Shown: piece by piece, positions 8,987 to 19,580 of the stretch
Layout of the letters: each line of letters starts with the position of its first letter
Position numbering within the stretch: position 1 is the stretch's first letter
Assembly (NCBI GenBank): GCA_019802505.1
Contig: JAFMOC010000377.1
Coordinates: 98,501-162,500 of the forward strand
Direction: 5' to 3'
Length of the DNA: 64,000 nucleotides
Source of the DNA: Corydoras sp. C115
Taxonomy: Eukaryota; Chordata; Actinopteri; Siluriformes; Callichthyidae
The notes under the pieces: model-generated
Database searches by the model: none
Seen by the model: the letters and a program-made list of their open reading frames with translations, nothing else
Told to the model about the DNA's origin: nothing
Translations under genes and position numbers: made by a program

Positions 8987-9075
8987 CTTGAGGAAGGGGA
9001 TGACGAAGGGTCGGAGAGGAAAGTTAGTGGCCTCCTGAAGTTTGGAATGAAACTCCTCAATGGTGAGGTTGAGTT
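8987..9075 (-). CDS. cbfa2t3: ETO/MTG-family corepressor, third visible coding exon (NHR1), apparent 1-nt deletion
   Basis: Seen: acceptor CATTAG and donor GTGAGA. The main frame reads LTIEEFHSKLQEATNFPLRP then FVIPFLK, the unmistakable core of NHR1/TAFH. Odd: the previous exon ends on a whole codon (LGLV), and this exon starts AAC TCA ACC, giving the conserved Asn-Ser-Thr. The next base needed for CTC is missing, so the Thr-Leu junction has two C instead of three. Exon length is 89 nt where 30 codons (90 nt) are expected. Either a base-call or assembly indel in a C run or a real frameshift explains this. The rest of the exon is intact. Confidence 0.95.
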
Positions 9076-9101
9076 CTAATGAATGACAAATAATTTTATT
9101 A

Positions 9102-9436
9102 ACATTCATTCATCCATTATCTTTCACTTAATCCTCTATTAGAGACATGGAAGGGTTCCCCATGCCCATTCCGGGGAGAACGTTTTGGGCGCTGGGCGGA
9201 TATACCCAGGACAGGGTGCCAATATATCACTAGACACAAAAAACCCACTCTATATGGGGCAATTTGGAGAATTCAATTTACCATTAATCCATGTTTTAGG
9301 ACTGTGGGAGGAAACCGGAGAACCAAAGTCCACACAGACACGGGGGAGAACATGGAAACTCCATACAGATTGGGATTCGAACCTGGATCCTCAGCGCTGA
9401 GAGGAGAACATGCTACCACTAAGCCACCATGTCATC
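9102..9436 (-). mobile_element. SINE, near full length
   Basis: Old subfamily, about 30 nt upstream (gene sense) of the acceptor of exon 8987-9075. The CCGGAGAAC block has a small deletion. The head ends CCACCATGTCAT. Confidence 0.88.
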
Positions 9437-9471
9437 CTACCATTAAAATTTTTCCTTATTTATCCTATAGT

Positions 9472-9670
9472 TCACACTCTATACGGGGCAATTTAGAGCA
9501 TAAAATTTACAATAAATCCGTTTTTGGACTGTGGAAGGAAACCGGAGAACACAAAGTAAGTGCACGCGGACACAGGGAGAACATGGAAACTCCATACAGA
9601 CTGGAAATCGAACCTGAATTCCCAGCACTGAGAGGAGAACATACTAACCACTAAGCCACTATTCCATTCC
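9472..9670 (-). mobile_element. SINE, tail missing
   Basis: Begins at CACACTCTATACGGGGCAA and runs to the head, CCACTAAGCCACTATTCC. Box B is decayed (AAATCGAACCTGAA). Confidence 0.8.
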
Positions 9671-9715
9671 ACAATTAACATATCCTTATTTATCCAATAG
9701 TTCTCAACTTTTCGT

Positions 9716-9794
9716 GTGCTAGGCAGATACACCCAGGACCAGGCGCCAATCTATCACTGGACAAACACTCACTCACACAGACATTCTATATGGG
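9716..9794 (-). mobile_element. SINE middle fragment
   Basis: GCTAGGCAGATACACCCAGGA through TTCTATATGGG. It ends about 50 nt downstream (gene sense) of the donor of exon 9849-10090. Confidence 0.75.
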
Positions 9795-9848
9795 TGTCAA
9801 GACGATACAAAGACAATGCCGTGTGTGTGGTGCGTGGTACAGACTTAC

Positions 9849-10090
9849 CACGAGGCCGAGTACCAGGCTGCGTACACGTTCCCCAATTTCCGGTGAAATG
9901 TCGTTGCCGAACTGCTGCAGCGTGGTCAGGAAGCGCTTGAGTTTGCAGAGCTGGCGCGCGCCACATGCAGGGGGTAGCTGCTGAGTGGGCAGGGCTGCTG
10001 TGGACGAACCGGCCGGCCCGTTGCTGAAGCCGTTCGGTGTGGAAGGTGCTCCGTTTAATGCCGTGGGGGAGTGGCTGCTCCCGTTCAGCA
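9849..10090 (-). CDS. cbfa2t3: ETO/MTG-family corepressor, second visible coding exon (start of NHR1)
   Basis: Seen: acceptor GTCCTCAG, 2 nt completing an ATG (Met) codon, 80 codons, donor GTAAGT. Motifs in order are LNGSSHSPTALNGAPSTPNG, FSNGPAGSST, QQLPPACGARQL, KLKRFLTTLQQFGNDISPEI and GERVRSLVLGLV. This is the Ser/Pro linker and first helices of TAFH/NHR1. APSTPNGFSNGPA and SSTA fit CBFA2T3 better than RUNX1T1. One substitution in a very conserved run is visible: ARQLC where family members have ARQLS. The upstream intron holds a (TG)n tract about 150 nt before the acceptor. Confidence 0.97.
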
Positions 10091-10649
10091 CTGAGGACAC
10101 AAAGATGTTCTCACAGAAGCCGCCTTTATGCTTTATGCTGAACCGCGAGAGCATGCTGTGCACTGAGAGAGCAGGCATAATGGACAAGGCTACGCATCGC
10201 CTCATTGCTGTCTTAGATCTGTCCACGTGTGTGCTCAGGCTGGACACACACACACACACACACACACTCCGCCCAGGCACTTGCTATAAGAGGAACTTGT
10301 TAAAGAGTGGATTAAAATAGTCCGCAGGCCTGTGTTGCTTGTCTTCCTCCAGCAGGTGTGGGACTAAATCAGGCTGCCATCTGAGCGCAGATTTGGAGAT
10401 TGAAGCTTCCGAGGCCACAAGACGGTCGGAAACCAATAGTATGCAAATAGCTTGCAGTCTATCAACAGCAGTTACACTAAAACATCGGCTCCAACTCTAA
10501 ACATGTGTTTGGGCTGAGCAATGTTTGTGTTGTAGGCTGCTGAAGCAATAAAGATCGTTTAATTAGATGCATTATGTCAGGGGTTCTCAACTGGTCTCAG
10601 CCGAGAACCCACATGTTCCCATGACCCACTTTTATAGAATACAAATAGC

Positions 10650-10988
10650 ATTCATTCATTCATTATCTTCCATTTGCCATGGTCCCCATGACCATCCAGG
10701 GAGAACATTTTGGACACTGGGCAGATACACCCAGGACAGGGGACCAATCTCTCAGTGGGCACACACTCACTCACGCAGACAACCACACACACAAACACAC
10801 TCTATATGGGGCAATTTAGGGCATTCAATTTACCTTGAATCAATGTTTTAAGACTGTGGGAGGAAACCAGAGAACCCAGAGGAAACTCTTGCGTAATCGG
10901 GGAGAACATGAAAACTCCATCCAGATTGGGATTCGAACCTGGAACCCCAACACTGAGAGAAGAACATGCTAACCACTAAGCTCCCATG
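10650..10988 (-). mobile_element. SINE, near full length
   Basis: Tail ATTCATTCATTATC, a deleted GGGTCGCGG block, and head ending ACCACTAAGCTCCCATG. Box B GATTCGAACC is present. Confidence 0.88.
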
Positions 10989-10996
10989 AACCAAAT

Positions 10997-11297
10997 TCAT
11001 TCATTAATTCATTCATTCATTATCTTCTGCTTTATTCTCTACTGGAGTCACGGGGGGGGGGGGGGGGGGGACATTTCGGGTGCTCTGGACAGATACACCC
11101 AGAACAGGGCGCCAATCTTTCTCGGGCACACTCACTCACACAGACACACTCTATATGGGGCAATTTAGAGCATTCAATTTACAATGAATCCATGTTTTTG
11201 GACTGTGGGAAGGAGCTGGAAAACCAGGACAAATCTAAGTGTACATGGGGAGAACATGGCAACTCCACCCAGATTCGGACCCTGATCCCCAGCATGT
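10997..11297 (-). mobile_element. SINE, damaged head
   Basis: Contains a G19 run (11052-11070) where other copies have GGGGGG. The head decays after CCCAGATTCGGACC. Inserted next to the previous copy. Confidence 0.85.
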
Positions 11298-11455
11298 AGC
11301 AGTGTTATAAAGATTGTATTATTTATATGTTTTAGGTTTCACAAACGCTTCCTGCACTCATATAAACACTTCATATGCTATTAATTACTTTCTATACTCT
11401 TTAGTATCAATTCTTTTGTAACAATTTTGTATCATATAAAGTGCAAAATGCCTAA
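11296..11455 (+). repeat. Dispersed repeat, plus copy (partner at 4136)
   Basis: Same word order as the reverse complement of 4136-4300, beginning GTAGCAGTGTT. The 320 bases that follow, up to the exon at 11784, are AT-rich intron with nothing recognisable. Confidence 0.6.
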
Positions 11456-11783
11456 ATACGACAAAAACTCTGATAAAAATTACATTTATTAAAAAAACAA
11501 ACCCGCAATACATTAAAGCTGGGAGAAGTGATCTGCAAATTGCTCCATATGCTGTAGTGGAGGAGACTGGTTTCAGCAGTTTAATAAAAGTGCTTCACAA
11601 CATCTCATACCAAACCATGAGGTCCATACAACAGTGTGAACTGAACCATGATTTTTGTGTACCTTTACACGCCAATACGTAGGTTAATAATAGAGAGCTG
11701 TCTTGACTAGATAATTTAATTATTAAATATAAATCAAAGCGTAATTCACTATCCACACAACATAAGAGAACAGAACCGCTTAC

Positions 11784-11930
11784 TGGTTGTGGGCGTAAAT
11801 GAGGCATTGCGATTGGCTGCCTGGCTAACACCAGGTGGAGGAGGTGGCATTGTGGGCGGTGTTGACCTGGGTTGGGTTTTGACATCGGCGGGTGAATCTG
11901 GCATTGTTCCAACCTTCGGTTCTGTGCTAC
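11784..11930 (-). CDS. cbfa2t3: ETO/MTG-family corepressor, first visible coding exon with conserved start
   Basis: Role (known): ETO/MTG proteins are nuclear scaffolds that bridge DNA-binding factors to NCoR/SMRT, SIN3 and HDACs; CBFA2T3 acts in blood progenitors and the nervous system. Seen: acceptor CTGTTTTCAG, donor GTAAGC. An ATG at 11904 opens MPDSPADVKTQPRSTPPTMP, a run of prolines and SFTPTT, 40 codons plus 1 nt. MPDSP is the conserved internal start of the family. The 26 nt before it stay open in frame (STEPKVGT), so longer isoforms could read through from an upstream exon. KTQPRSTPP points to CBFA2T3 rather than RUNX1T1. Paralogue call is about 70% sure; family call is near certain. 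Confidence 0.93.
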
Positions 11931-12039
11931 CTGAAAACAGAGGGGACCAATAAAGAGCCATGAATTCTAGAGTAAATATAACTGTAATTTTACGTTGTTT
12001 AAGTGATAGTTGTGAAGCTGAAAATGGTCAACATCATCT

Positions 12040-12450
12040 AGAACAGTGGTTCTTAAACTGTGGTACACAAAGAAGCACACCAGAAAATGGTATGGATACA
12101 CAATACATTATATTTCCTGATATATTTTATAAACTGCATGCTGTAATTTGGCCACATGATGGCGGTATTTGATTGTTGGACCGACCGGAAACTTTTTACC
12201 ACGATTACATTGTGGAAGAGCAGATTATTAACGATTTAGCTTTTAATAAATAAACACATTTATGAATTAAACCTTGTTTTTTATTATAGTGTGTTTGTAA
12301 TAATGTCTGGAGGTTGTGTATTATTGTGAATAAATCACGGGAAAGAGGTGTAACTGTATTCCACTACACGTCGTGCCTAATAACACCTCGATACTGTGAT
12401 TTATTTCCAATGATGCCACGCCCTCTCATACCTTATTGCTTTAATATTTG
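12040..12450 (+). repeat. hAT-like nonautonomous DNA transposon remnant
   Basis: Begins AGAACAGTGGTTCTTAAACT, a phrase typical of fish hAT ends. It contains TTTTAATAAATAAACACAT and the inverse of AATAAGGTTTGATTCATAAA, shared with 32160-32230. Ends are not resolved. Confidence 0.5.
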
Positions 12451-12521
12451 GTGTACAACACAACAAAATGATTTACACCACATATTCTAACTTAATGGCT
12501 GGAGTCCTAATTCAGGGTTAA

Positions 12522-12836
12522 CTCATTTATTCATTCATTATCTTCCACTTAATCCTCTACTAGCGTCGTGGTGGAAGGGTAAAGGGCCCAGGAACATACA
12601 CCCAGGGCACGCACTCACTCACACAGACACACACACAAACACACTCTATATGGGGCAATTTAAAGCATTCACTTTTCCTTGAATCCATGTTTTTAGACAG
12701 TAAGAGGAAACTGGAGAACATGGAGCAAGTCCATGTGGACACAGGGAGAACATGGACCCAGATTGGGATTTGAACTTGGATCCCCAGCGCTGAGAGATGA
12801 ATGTGCTAACCACTAAGCCCAGACCGTGCCGCCCCA
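12522..12836 (-). mobile_element. SINE, near full length
   Basis: The CCCAGGACAG to ATCTATCACTGG segment is deleted, bringing CACCCAGG close to GCACGCACTCACTC. The head ends CCGTGCCGCCCC. Confidence 0.88.
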
Positions 12837-13017
12837 AACGTTAAATATGACGTGATTTTCTCTAGAGCAATAAGTATTAAGACTTGCAGTAGAAACTTGC
12901 TTCTCATTGGAATCAAAGCTCCAACCCACCAATTCAGAACTTATTACATTTAACTAACACTGCTCTTGATACAATAACAGCAGAACTCCAATCTGAAATT
13001 CTCTGCTGTGATGTTTA

Positions 13018-13290
13018 ATTTCAAGTTCAAGTAATTTATTTATATAGCGGTTTTTACAACAGTACATTGTCACAAAGCAGCTTTACAGTGTTATAAGCCT
13101 TTAAGCCCCCAAAGAGCAAGCCAAAGTGACAGTGTCAAGAAAAAACTGCCTGTTATGTTGTTTTTTTAAGGAAGAAACCTTGTGAGGACCAAGGCTTAGT
13201 GGGGGACTCATCCTCCTTGAGCGGCCGGGCAACATCAACAACAAAAATCCAGGTTCCATCCAGTAATCATCGTAGCCGCAGTGCTTCAGC
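13018..13290 (+). repeat. Dispersed repeat R13, copy 1
   Basis: TTTATTTATATAGCGG, AAAGCAGCTTTACAG, GAGCAAGCC, GGAAGAAACCTTG and CATCCTCCTTGAGCGGCC in that order. An abundant fish repeat by my recollection; class not assigned. Confidence 0.8.
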
Positions 13291-13329
13291 AGAACCATGG
13301 ATGAAGAGCTGACAACACCTCAAAGAAAC

Positions 13330-13466
13330 CACCAAATTACCCTGAATGCATGTGTTTGGACTGTGGGAGGAAACCAGAAAACCCAGAGGCAACCACGTGG
13401 ACACGGGGAGAACATGGAAACCTCACCCAAATCGGGATTTGAACCTGGATCCCCAGTGCTGAGAGC
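13330..13466 (-). mobile_element. SINE, tail half missing
   Basis: From AAATTACCCTGAATGCATG to CCCCAGTGCTGAGAG. It follows directly after repeat R13 copy 1. Confidence 0.8.
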
Positions 13467-13679
13467 ACTTATCTCAACATTAGTAGAGGACATGGCGCTG
13501 AAATGCTATTCCGGGGAGCCCTCTGAACTAAGTAACCTGCAGTATCTGCCCCTTTTAGTTCTTTTGCTCTGGTCATTGATGCCAGAGTCACATTCTACAC
13601 TGTGCCAATCAAACTACATAATTACTTTGCTTTCTACTAATTAGCTCTCTACTAATGATGAGATAAATGGTTTGCCTCT

Positions 13680-13915
13680 CAAGTTCAAGTAATTCATGTT
13701 CAAGTAATTTATTTATATAGCACTTTTTACAAGAGTACATTGTCCCAAACAGCTTTACAGTTTTAAAAGCCATTAAACCCCCAAAGAGCAAGCCGAAGCG
13801 ACAGAGGCAAGAACAAACTCCCTGTAATGTTGTTATTTTAAGGAAGAAACATTGGGAGGACCAAGACTCAGTGGGGGACTCATCCTCCTTGAGCGGCCTG
13901 GCAACATCAACAGTG
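13680..13915 (+). repeat. Dispersed repeat R13, copy 2
   Basis: Same word order as 13018-13290, preceded by a short AAGTTCAAGTAATT duplication. Confidence 0.8.
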
Positions 13916-13963
13916 TAGAATACTATTGTACAGATTGTGTCGAGATCGTGTGACTATATTTAA

Positions 13964-14012
13964 CAAGTCTCAGTGCTGGGGATCCAGGTTCGAATCCCAA
14001 TCTGGGTGAAGT
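13964..14012 (+). mobile_element. SINE head scrap
   Basis: TCTCAGTGCTGGGGATCC, GGTTCGAATCCC and a short piece of body only. Confidence 0.7.
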
Positions 14013-14169
14013 TTCCTGGAGGTGTTGTCAGTTCTTCATCCATGGTTTTGCGGCTACGACAATTACTGGATGGAACCTGGGTTTTTTGGAGTCCTATAGG
14101 ACACCCTCAATGGACTTATATAGATTTCAATTGTTAAATATGGGTCACCTGATTACCACACAATCTGTA

Positions 14170-14405
14170 CATTAGTGTCCTACACTGTTGATGCTGCCCG
14201 GCCGCTCAAGGAGGATGAGGCCCCCACTGAGTCTTGGTCCTCACAAGGTTTCTTCCTTAAAATAACAACATAACAGGAAGTGTTATGTTGCCACTGTCAC
14301 TTCAACTTGCTTTTTGGGGGTTTAAAGGCTTATAAAACTGTTAAGCTGCTTTGTGACAATGCACTATAGTAAATAGAAAATAGAAATAAATTACTTGAAC
14401 TTAAA
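14170..14405 (-). repeat. Dispersed repeat R13, copy 3 (inverted)
   Basis: GGCCGCTCAAGGAGGATGAG, AAGGTTTCTTCCTTA and AAATTACTTGAACTT are the reverse complement of copies 1 and 2. Copies 2 and 3 form an inverted pair about 250 bp apart. Confidence 0.8.
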
Positions 14406-14422
14406 CTTGAGTTACCATGTTC

Positions 14423-15150
14423 TAAGGTTGTTTATTGGTCCAAATGGATTAAGGTTAATCACTGTGTTCTTCCTTAATAGAACTGGAACTTTGTTTACTA
14501 TTTGGGTGAATCAAATAATGTGAAAATACTAATGCTAAGAGTTCAACTTAGCATAGCATCGGTTAAATGATGGTGACACCTCGTGTAACACACATCAATT
14601 ACACCAAGGTTCGTTTATTGGTCCATATGGATTTATAGGTTAATCACCGTGTTCTTCCTTAATAGAACTGGAACTTTGTTTACTATTTGGGAGAATCATC
14701 CATCCAGATACACCCAGGACAGGATGCCAATTAATCGACGGGCACACACACAAACATATATGGGGCAATTTGGAGAATTCAATTCACCTTGATCCGGAGA
14801 ACTCAGAGAAAATCCACATGAACATGGGGAGAACATGGAAAATCCACCCAGACTGGGATTCGAACCGGGAATCCCTAGCGCTGAGAGGCGTACGTGCTAA
14901 CCACTAAGCCACCGTGCCGCATAGGAGAACCAAATAATGTTAAAATAGTAATGCTAAGATTTTAACTTAGCATAGCATCGGTTAAATGATGGTGACACCT
15001 CGTGTAACACACATCAATTACACCAAGGTTGTTTTATTGGTCAATATGATTTTATAAGTTAATCACCGTGTGGTTCCTTAATAGAACTGGAACCTTTTTT
15101 TTTTACTATTTGGGAGAACCAAATAAAAGTTCAATTTAGCATAGCATCGG
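14423..15150 (+). repeat. ~190-bp tandem repeat, about 3 units
   Basis: Units start at AAGGTT...TTTATTGG (14423, 14606, 15025). Each contains CCTTAATAGAACTGGAAC and TTAGCATAGCATCGGTTAAA. The 419-bp second interval becomes about 190 once the inserted SINE is removed, so duplication preceded the SINE. Confidence 0.85.
14696..14923 (-). mobile_element. SINE with target-site duplication GGAGAA
   Basis: Tail-truncated copy (starts at CCAGATACACCCAGG) with head ending CCACCGTGCCGC. GGAGAA at 14690-14695 is repeated at 14924-14929, and the neighbouring tandem unit supplies the empty site. Confidence 0.85.
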
Positions 15151-16080
15151 ATGTTCTTTAAAAAACAGGGTTTGGTAAAGAGAACGAACTACGATGCCCA
15201 GTTACGAACATAATTACACACTATCACTAATTACACAAATGTAATTGGGTCAAAAGTATGGGATCGCGGCTACCATGACTAGCTTAGCTCCAGAATCCCA
15301 GAATTTATGGACATTTATGCAGAATATGCAAAAAAACCCATCAAGGCCAGTTAAGTATATGACTTAATTCAGGGTAGTGATGGCTGAGGGATCCACTGAG
15401 CAATGCCCTTAACCTTGTCCCCCACTGTGACCCTTGCAAAGCCGTGAAATTTGCAGTACTATTTACATTGGCTATATATTAAATGACAATTAAGACATCT
15501 TACCCCCTTACTCGACTACCTCTTCCCCTGGAGTTGTAACGTGCATGGAAGGTTCTGAGAGCTGGAGCGGCATTACCAGTAAACACAGTATCAGTTCTGC
15601 TGCAAACACAGAGCTGAACACCTGTTATCCTGCTCAGCTGCCGCTGACGAGAGCCCTCGCGGCCCCCACCCGACGGCCCGACACGCTGCCAACCATGTCC
15701 TACGCTCGCTGTCCGACTGCCCCTTTCCAGGAGCTTGACAGTCAGTGACAAGTGCAGCTGGATCTGCTGCTGTCCATCACAAAATATCTGTCCATCAGAG
15801 AACCCACCTCCATTGGCGTTCCCCACAGCGCAGAACATACAGGCCTTCCAGAGGTCACTTCAATCATCACACCTCCTGTTCCCGACCCTTTTTACATAAA
15901 TTTTTACATTAATTGGCTGAAAATATCTACTTTAATCAGAGGGCGTGAATCGCTGACATGGCCTAGGCCTCCTAGAACACGGTGATATGGAGAACTCAAA
16001 ATATGATTGGTTGAAGGTTGATCTACATTTATTTAATGCTATTGGGCCAAAATTCAAATTTTAAATATCAAATCTATCAA
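15151..16080. other. Unique stretch, no gene assigned
   Basis: AT-rich apart from a GC-rich island at about 15530-15740, which is open on both strands (67 codons on plus, over 100 on minus). I recognise no domain in either frame and no convincing splice pair, so I leave it unassigned. Confidence 0.5.
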
Positions 16081-16084
16081 ATTT

Positions 16085-16166
16085 GGAAACTCCAACCAGA
16101 TTGGGATTCGAACCAGGAATGCCTAGGACTGAGAGGAGAACATGCTAACCATTAAGCCACCGTACC
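16085..16166 (-). mobile_element. SINE head fragment
   Basis: GAAACTCCAACCAGATTGGG to AAGCCACCGTACC. Box B GATTCGAACC intact. Confidence 0.8.
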
Positions 16167-16204
16167 TGGCAAACCATACATCTATCTATTATCCTCCACT
16201 TTAT

Positions 16205-16363
16205 TCTCCCTTGGATGGGCATGGGGAACCCCCCTCCGCGATCCTAGTAGAGGATAAAGTGAAAGATAATGGATGGATGGATGGATGGATGAATTTCCAT
16301 GTTCTCCCCCTGTCCACGTGTGTTTCTTCCGGGTTCTCCTGTTTCCTCCCACGTCCAAAAACA
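16205..16363 (+). mobile_element. Two SINE pieces joined out of order
   Basis: A 3' end with tail (GATAATGGATGGATGG) is followed by a middle piece (TTTCCATGTTCTCC to GTCCAAAAACA) that belongs upstream of it, so two truncated insertions abut. Confidence 0.75.
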
Positions 16364-16387
16364 ATTTATTCATAATAAATTGGTTAC

Positions 16388-16645
16388 GTGGGTGGCAAGG
16401 TGCCTCACAGCGCTGTCCGTGTGGGTTCCTTCAGGTTCTCCGGTTTCCTACAACAGTCCAAAAACATGGATTCAAGATTTAAATTGCCCCATATAGAGTG
16501 TATTTATGTGAGTGTGTTCAAATAAGTGGCACCCTGTCCTGGGTGTATCTACCCAGCGTCCAAAACATTCTCCCCTGCATGGGCATGGGGAACCCCCCCG
16601 TGACCCTAGTAGGATAAAGTGGAAGATACTGGATGGATGGAAGAT
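16388..16645 (+). mobile_element. SINE, head rearranged
   Basis: The head is reduced to GCCTCACAGCGCTG. The body from GTGTGGGTTCC to the tail GGATGGATGG is complete. Confidence 0.82.
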
Positions 16646-16649
16646 GGGC

Positions 16650-17360
16650 ACCTCTTATTTAACCCTAATGGATTCCTTTCTGATTTTTAATGTATCTTCC
16701 TTAAAAACCAACAACAACAGGGTTTTTCTTTGCTGTTTCAGCCTCCACTTGATCTTTCTGGGTTCTTTTGTGGGTTTAGAACACTGTAAAGCTCCTTCAA
16801 GCGAGCAAAAAAAAAAAACCTGCACCTTTCAGGATTCTTTCAAGGATGTACGATTGAACGCCCATGCAACTCTCAATGAGAATGCATAGAACCCTGGACT
16901 CTCATCCTGGTCCTGATCCCAACTGTGAGTCAGCTGCGTCCTGCTCCCGTCACCCTCCAGCAGGTCAGCTAGGCACTGTACAACCGCACACACACATTGC
17001 CGGCCATGTGGTGTGGTTGTTCAGGCCATGTTCTGAGACAACCCCCCCCCACCATCAGCTCCCAGGCCTGCGCTCCTATCAGCAGAATTGTCAAGTGCAA
17101 AAATAACCAAACACACAGGTCACAGCAAAAGCGCTAACGGGCAGATAATTGGTACTCGACCTCACTGGAACGACAGCTGCTCGCGGCTACAAAGAACCAA
17201 TCTGGAGGGGCGGGGGTGGCCGGGGCGTGCTTTTCATGCTGGAAGAATCACAGCTGATCCAGAAAGTATGGAAACACTTATTAGAAAAGTTCATGACGTG
17301 ACCACTTTATGTCCTTTGTAGTAGTATAACTCCTTTCCAGTAAAATACTTGTATTTATGT
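16650..17360. other. Unique stretch, no gene assigned
   Basis: Contains a poly-A run at about 16807 and a short G-rich patch near 17206-17230. No exon is recognised. Confidence 0.5.
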
Positions 17361-17478
17361 CAGCATGGTGGCTTAGTGGTTAGCATGTTCTCCTCACAGT
17401 GCTGGGGATCCAGGTTCGAATCACAATCTGGGTGGAGTTTCCATGTTCTCCTTGTGTCTGCGTGGGGTTCCTCCGGCT
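17361..17478 (+). mobile_element. SINE, head only
   Basis: Box A TGGCTTAGTGG and box B GGTTCGAATC intact. Truncated after GGGTTCCTCCGG. Confidence 0.85.
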
Positions 17479-17626
17479 AAATGACTACATGTAAATGTAA
17501 TGTAAATAAAAAACTGACCCATGTCCCAAAGAGACTTTCAGCTTCGACATGTAACATCTTTAATGTGTATTTTTTAAAAAAAGGTAAGCCTGAGTTGGAT
17601 CATAATTTTGAAATGGTATATATATA

Positions 17627-17966
17627 AATCCATCCATCCATTGATCTCTCGCTTAATCCTCTACTAAGGTCGTGGGGGATTGGTTCCCCATGCCCATCCA
17701 GGGGAGAACGTTTCGGGTTCTGGGCTGATACACTTAGGACAGGATGCCAATCTATCCCTGGGCACAAACTCACTTACACAGCCACAGAAACACACTCTAT
17801 ATGGGGCAATTTGGAGAATTCAATTGAGCTTGAGCCATGTTTTTGATCTATTGGAGGAAACTAGAGAACCTGGAGGAAACCCACACGGACACGGGGAGAA
17901 CATGGAAACTCCAACCAGATTGGGATTAGAGAGAACATGCCACCCACTAAACCACTGTGTCACCCA
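17627..17966 (-). mobile_element. SINE, near full length
   Basis: (ATCC)n tail and full body. The box B region is deleted (GGGATTAGAGAGAACATG). The head ends ACCACTGTGTCACCC. Confidence 0.87.
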
Positions 17967-17969
17967 TAT

Positions 17970-18520
17970 ATATATATATTATATCTACAATCTTCAGATA
18001 GTTTGCTTCTCACTGATGCCACTGCTTTTGTGTAAATCTTACTGTGTGAACCTAATTTGCCCCTCAGGGATCCCACACTCCCTCAAATCCAATGCCAACT
18101 GCTGCACGGTGTCACTGGGGATTGTGGGAGTGTCCGAGCTTCTACTGCGGGGCTTTTGTCTCCCAGCGGATGGAGGAGAGATTCATCAGTCCTACTCCTG
18201 CATTCACCGTGGGATTATAAACAGCTGTTTAATCTGACTGCACCAAGGCCGGGCCGGCATTTATACACCATTTTAATAGGTTACAAAGTCCACAGTGTAC
18301 AGAACCCCCCCACCCCCTCTACTCTTAACCCCCACCCCCATCTGTGACCATCTGTGCCTCCATTGTGGCTAAACATGGGAGAACCTTAAGCATCAACACT
18401 CTCTCTCTCTCTGTCTTCTAAACCCTCTATGAATAGAATGTAATCAGACTACGGAATGTTATGAACTTATAAATTGGTTTATTTTATTAACCCTTTTTAA
18501 TTTGCAATTGAGCTGACCAA
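17970..18520. other. Unique stretch, no gene assigned
   Basis: A low-copy patch at about 18058-18240 is open on plus but matches no family I know. It is followed by C-rich and (CT)n sequence near 18300-18415. Confidence 0.45.
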
Positions 18521-18634
18521 TGGGACCCAACTTTAACCATTTAATGTCAACGAGCTTGCGACCGCTGCATAATTACTGGAAATCGATGTGTTTTGCATGC
18601 TGGTGGATCATTAGTGTGATTTGCATATATGACA

Positions 18635-19180
18635 TTACGTGTGATCGCCATATTTGGCGATCGCACTATTGTTATCCCAATTTTATTATACCACCATTTG
18701 TTGTCTCCCTTTTTGTCTTCTCCTCACAATTTTCACCCTATCGACACAATTTTTACAGGACACATACTCATTGCTACGATCAGTGCTTGTAAACAGCTAA
18801 GGAATCGGTCGAACCGTCCCTGAGATATTTCCATTTATCTGAGCCAAAATTCCCATTCATTTTGGTTTACGGGATATTTGCTCTTCCATATTTCAGCCAG
18901 TTTTTAAGCTACAAAAAAGAAATTCGCTGAAGTCGGAGATAACTCCAGCTAGATTAGTCTTGCCAAATTGCAGAGTGATCGCATTCTTTATTTAGTCGTG
19001 ATCACTCTGCAAATTCACCAAGTACGTACCAAGTACGGGGTGGTTTGCATAAACACCCAACATCCAAAACCACAGACTGATTGCATGTTCTGTTCACTTT
19101 TTATCACTCTATAAAATTTGCATTCCTCCCATCACTTTAACCACACCCTATTACCTGAACACGCCCACTTTATAAACCTT
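18635..19180 (-). repeat. Composite repeat C, short copy (about one internal monomer)
   Basis: The reverse complement matches 41765-43172 in order: a 5' part with GGGCGTG and GGAGGAATGCA, one internal monomer with GATCACTCT, then GGGAATTTTGGCTC, GGTTCGACCGATTCCTTAGC and a 3' end with AATAAAA, GGATAAC and GTGCGATCGCC. It differs mainly in the number of internal monomers. Confidence 0.75.
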
Positions 19181-19221
19181 AATTAATTAATAATTAATAA
19201 TGAATGTCAAAAAGCAGATAT

Positions 19222-19466
19222 TCAGTGGAGTTTCCATGGGTTTCCTCCAGATTCTCTAGTTTCCGCCCAAAATACAAAAAACATGGATTCAAGGTAAATT
19301 GAATGCTCTCAATTGCACCATATAGTGTGTGTTTGTGTGTGTGAGAAATTGGCATCCTGTCCTGGGTGTATCTGCCCTGTGCCCAAAATGTTCACCCCTG
19401 GATGGGCATCGGGAACCCCCCCACGATCCCCAGTAGAGGATAAAGCGGAAGTTAATGAAAGAATGA
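19222..19466 (+). mobile_element. SINE, head missing
   Basis: GTGGAGTTTCCATGGG to tail GAAAGAATGAA. Confidence 0.82.
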
Positions 19467-19467
19467 A

Positions 19468-19580
19468 TTTGCCCCATATGGTGTCTGTGTGAATGAGTGT
19501 GTCCAGTGATAGATTGGCATCTTGTCCTGGGTGTATCTGCCCAGCGTTCTCCCCCAGATGGACATGGGAAACCCCGCCCT
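19468..19580 (+). mobile_element. SINE 3' fragment
   Basis: TTGCCCCATATGGTGTC to CATGGGAAACCCC, placed right after the tail of the previous copy. Confidence 0.8.

Noticed and set aside
15500..15838. 112-codon minus ORF in a GC-rich island, considered as an upstream exon of the cbfa2t3-like gene
   Set aside because: No resemblance to known N-terminal isoform exons, and no donor in the phase needed to join the acceptor at 11930 (1 nt carried over) could be defended.
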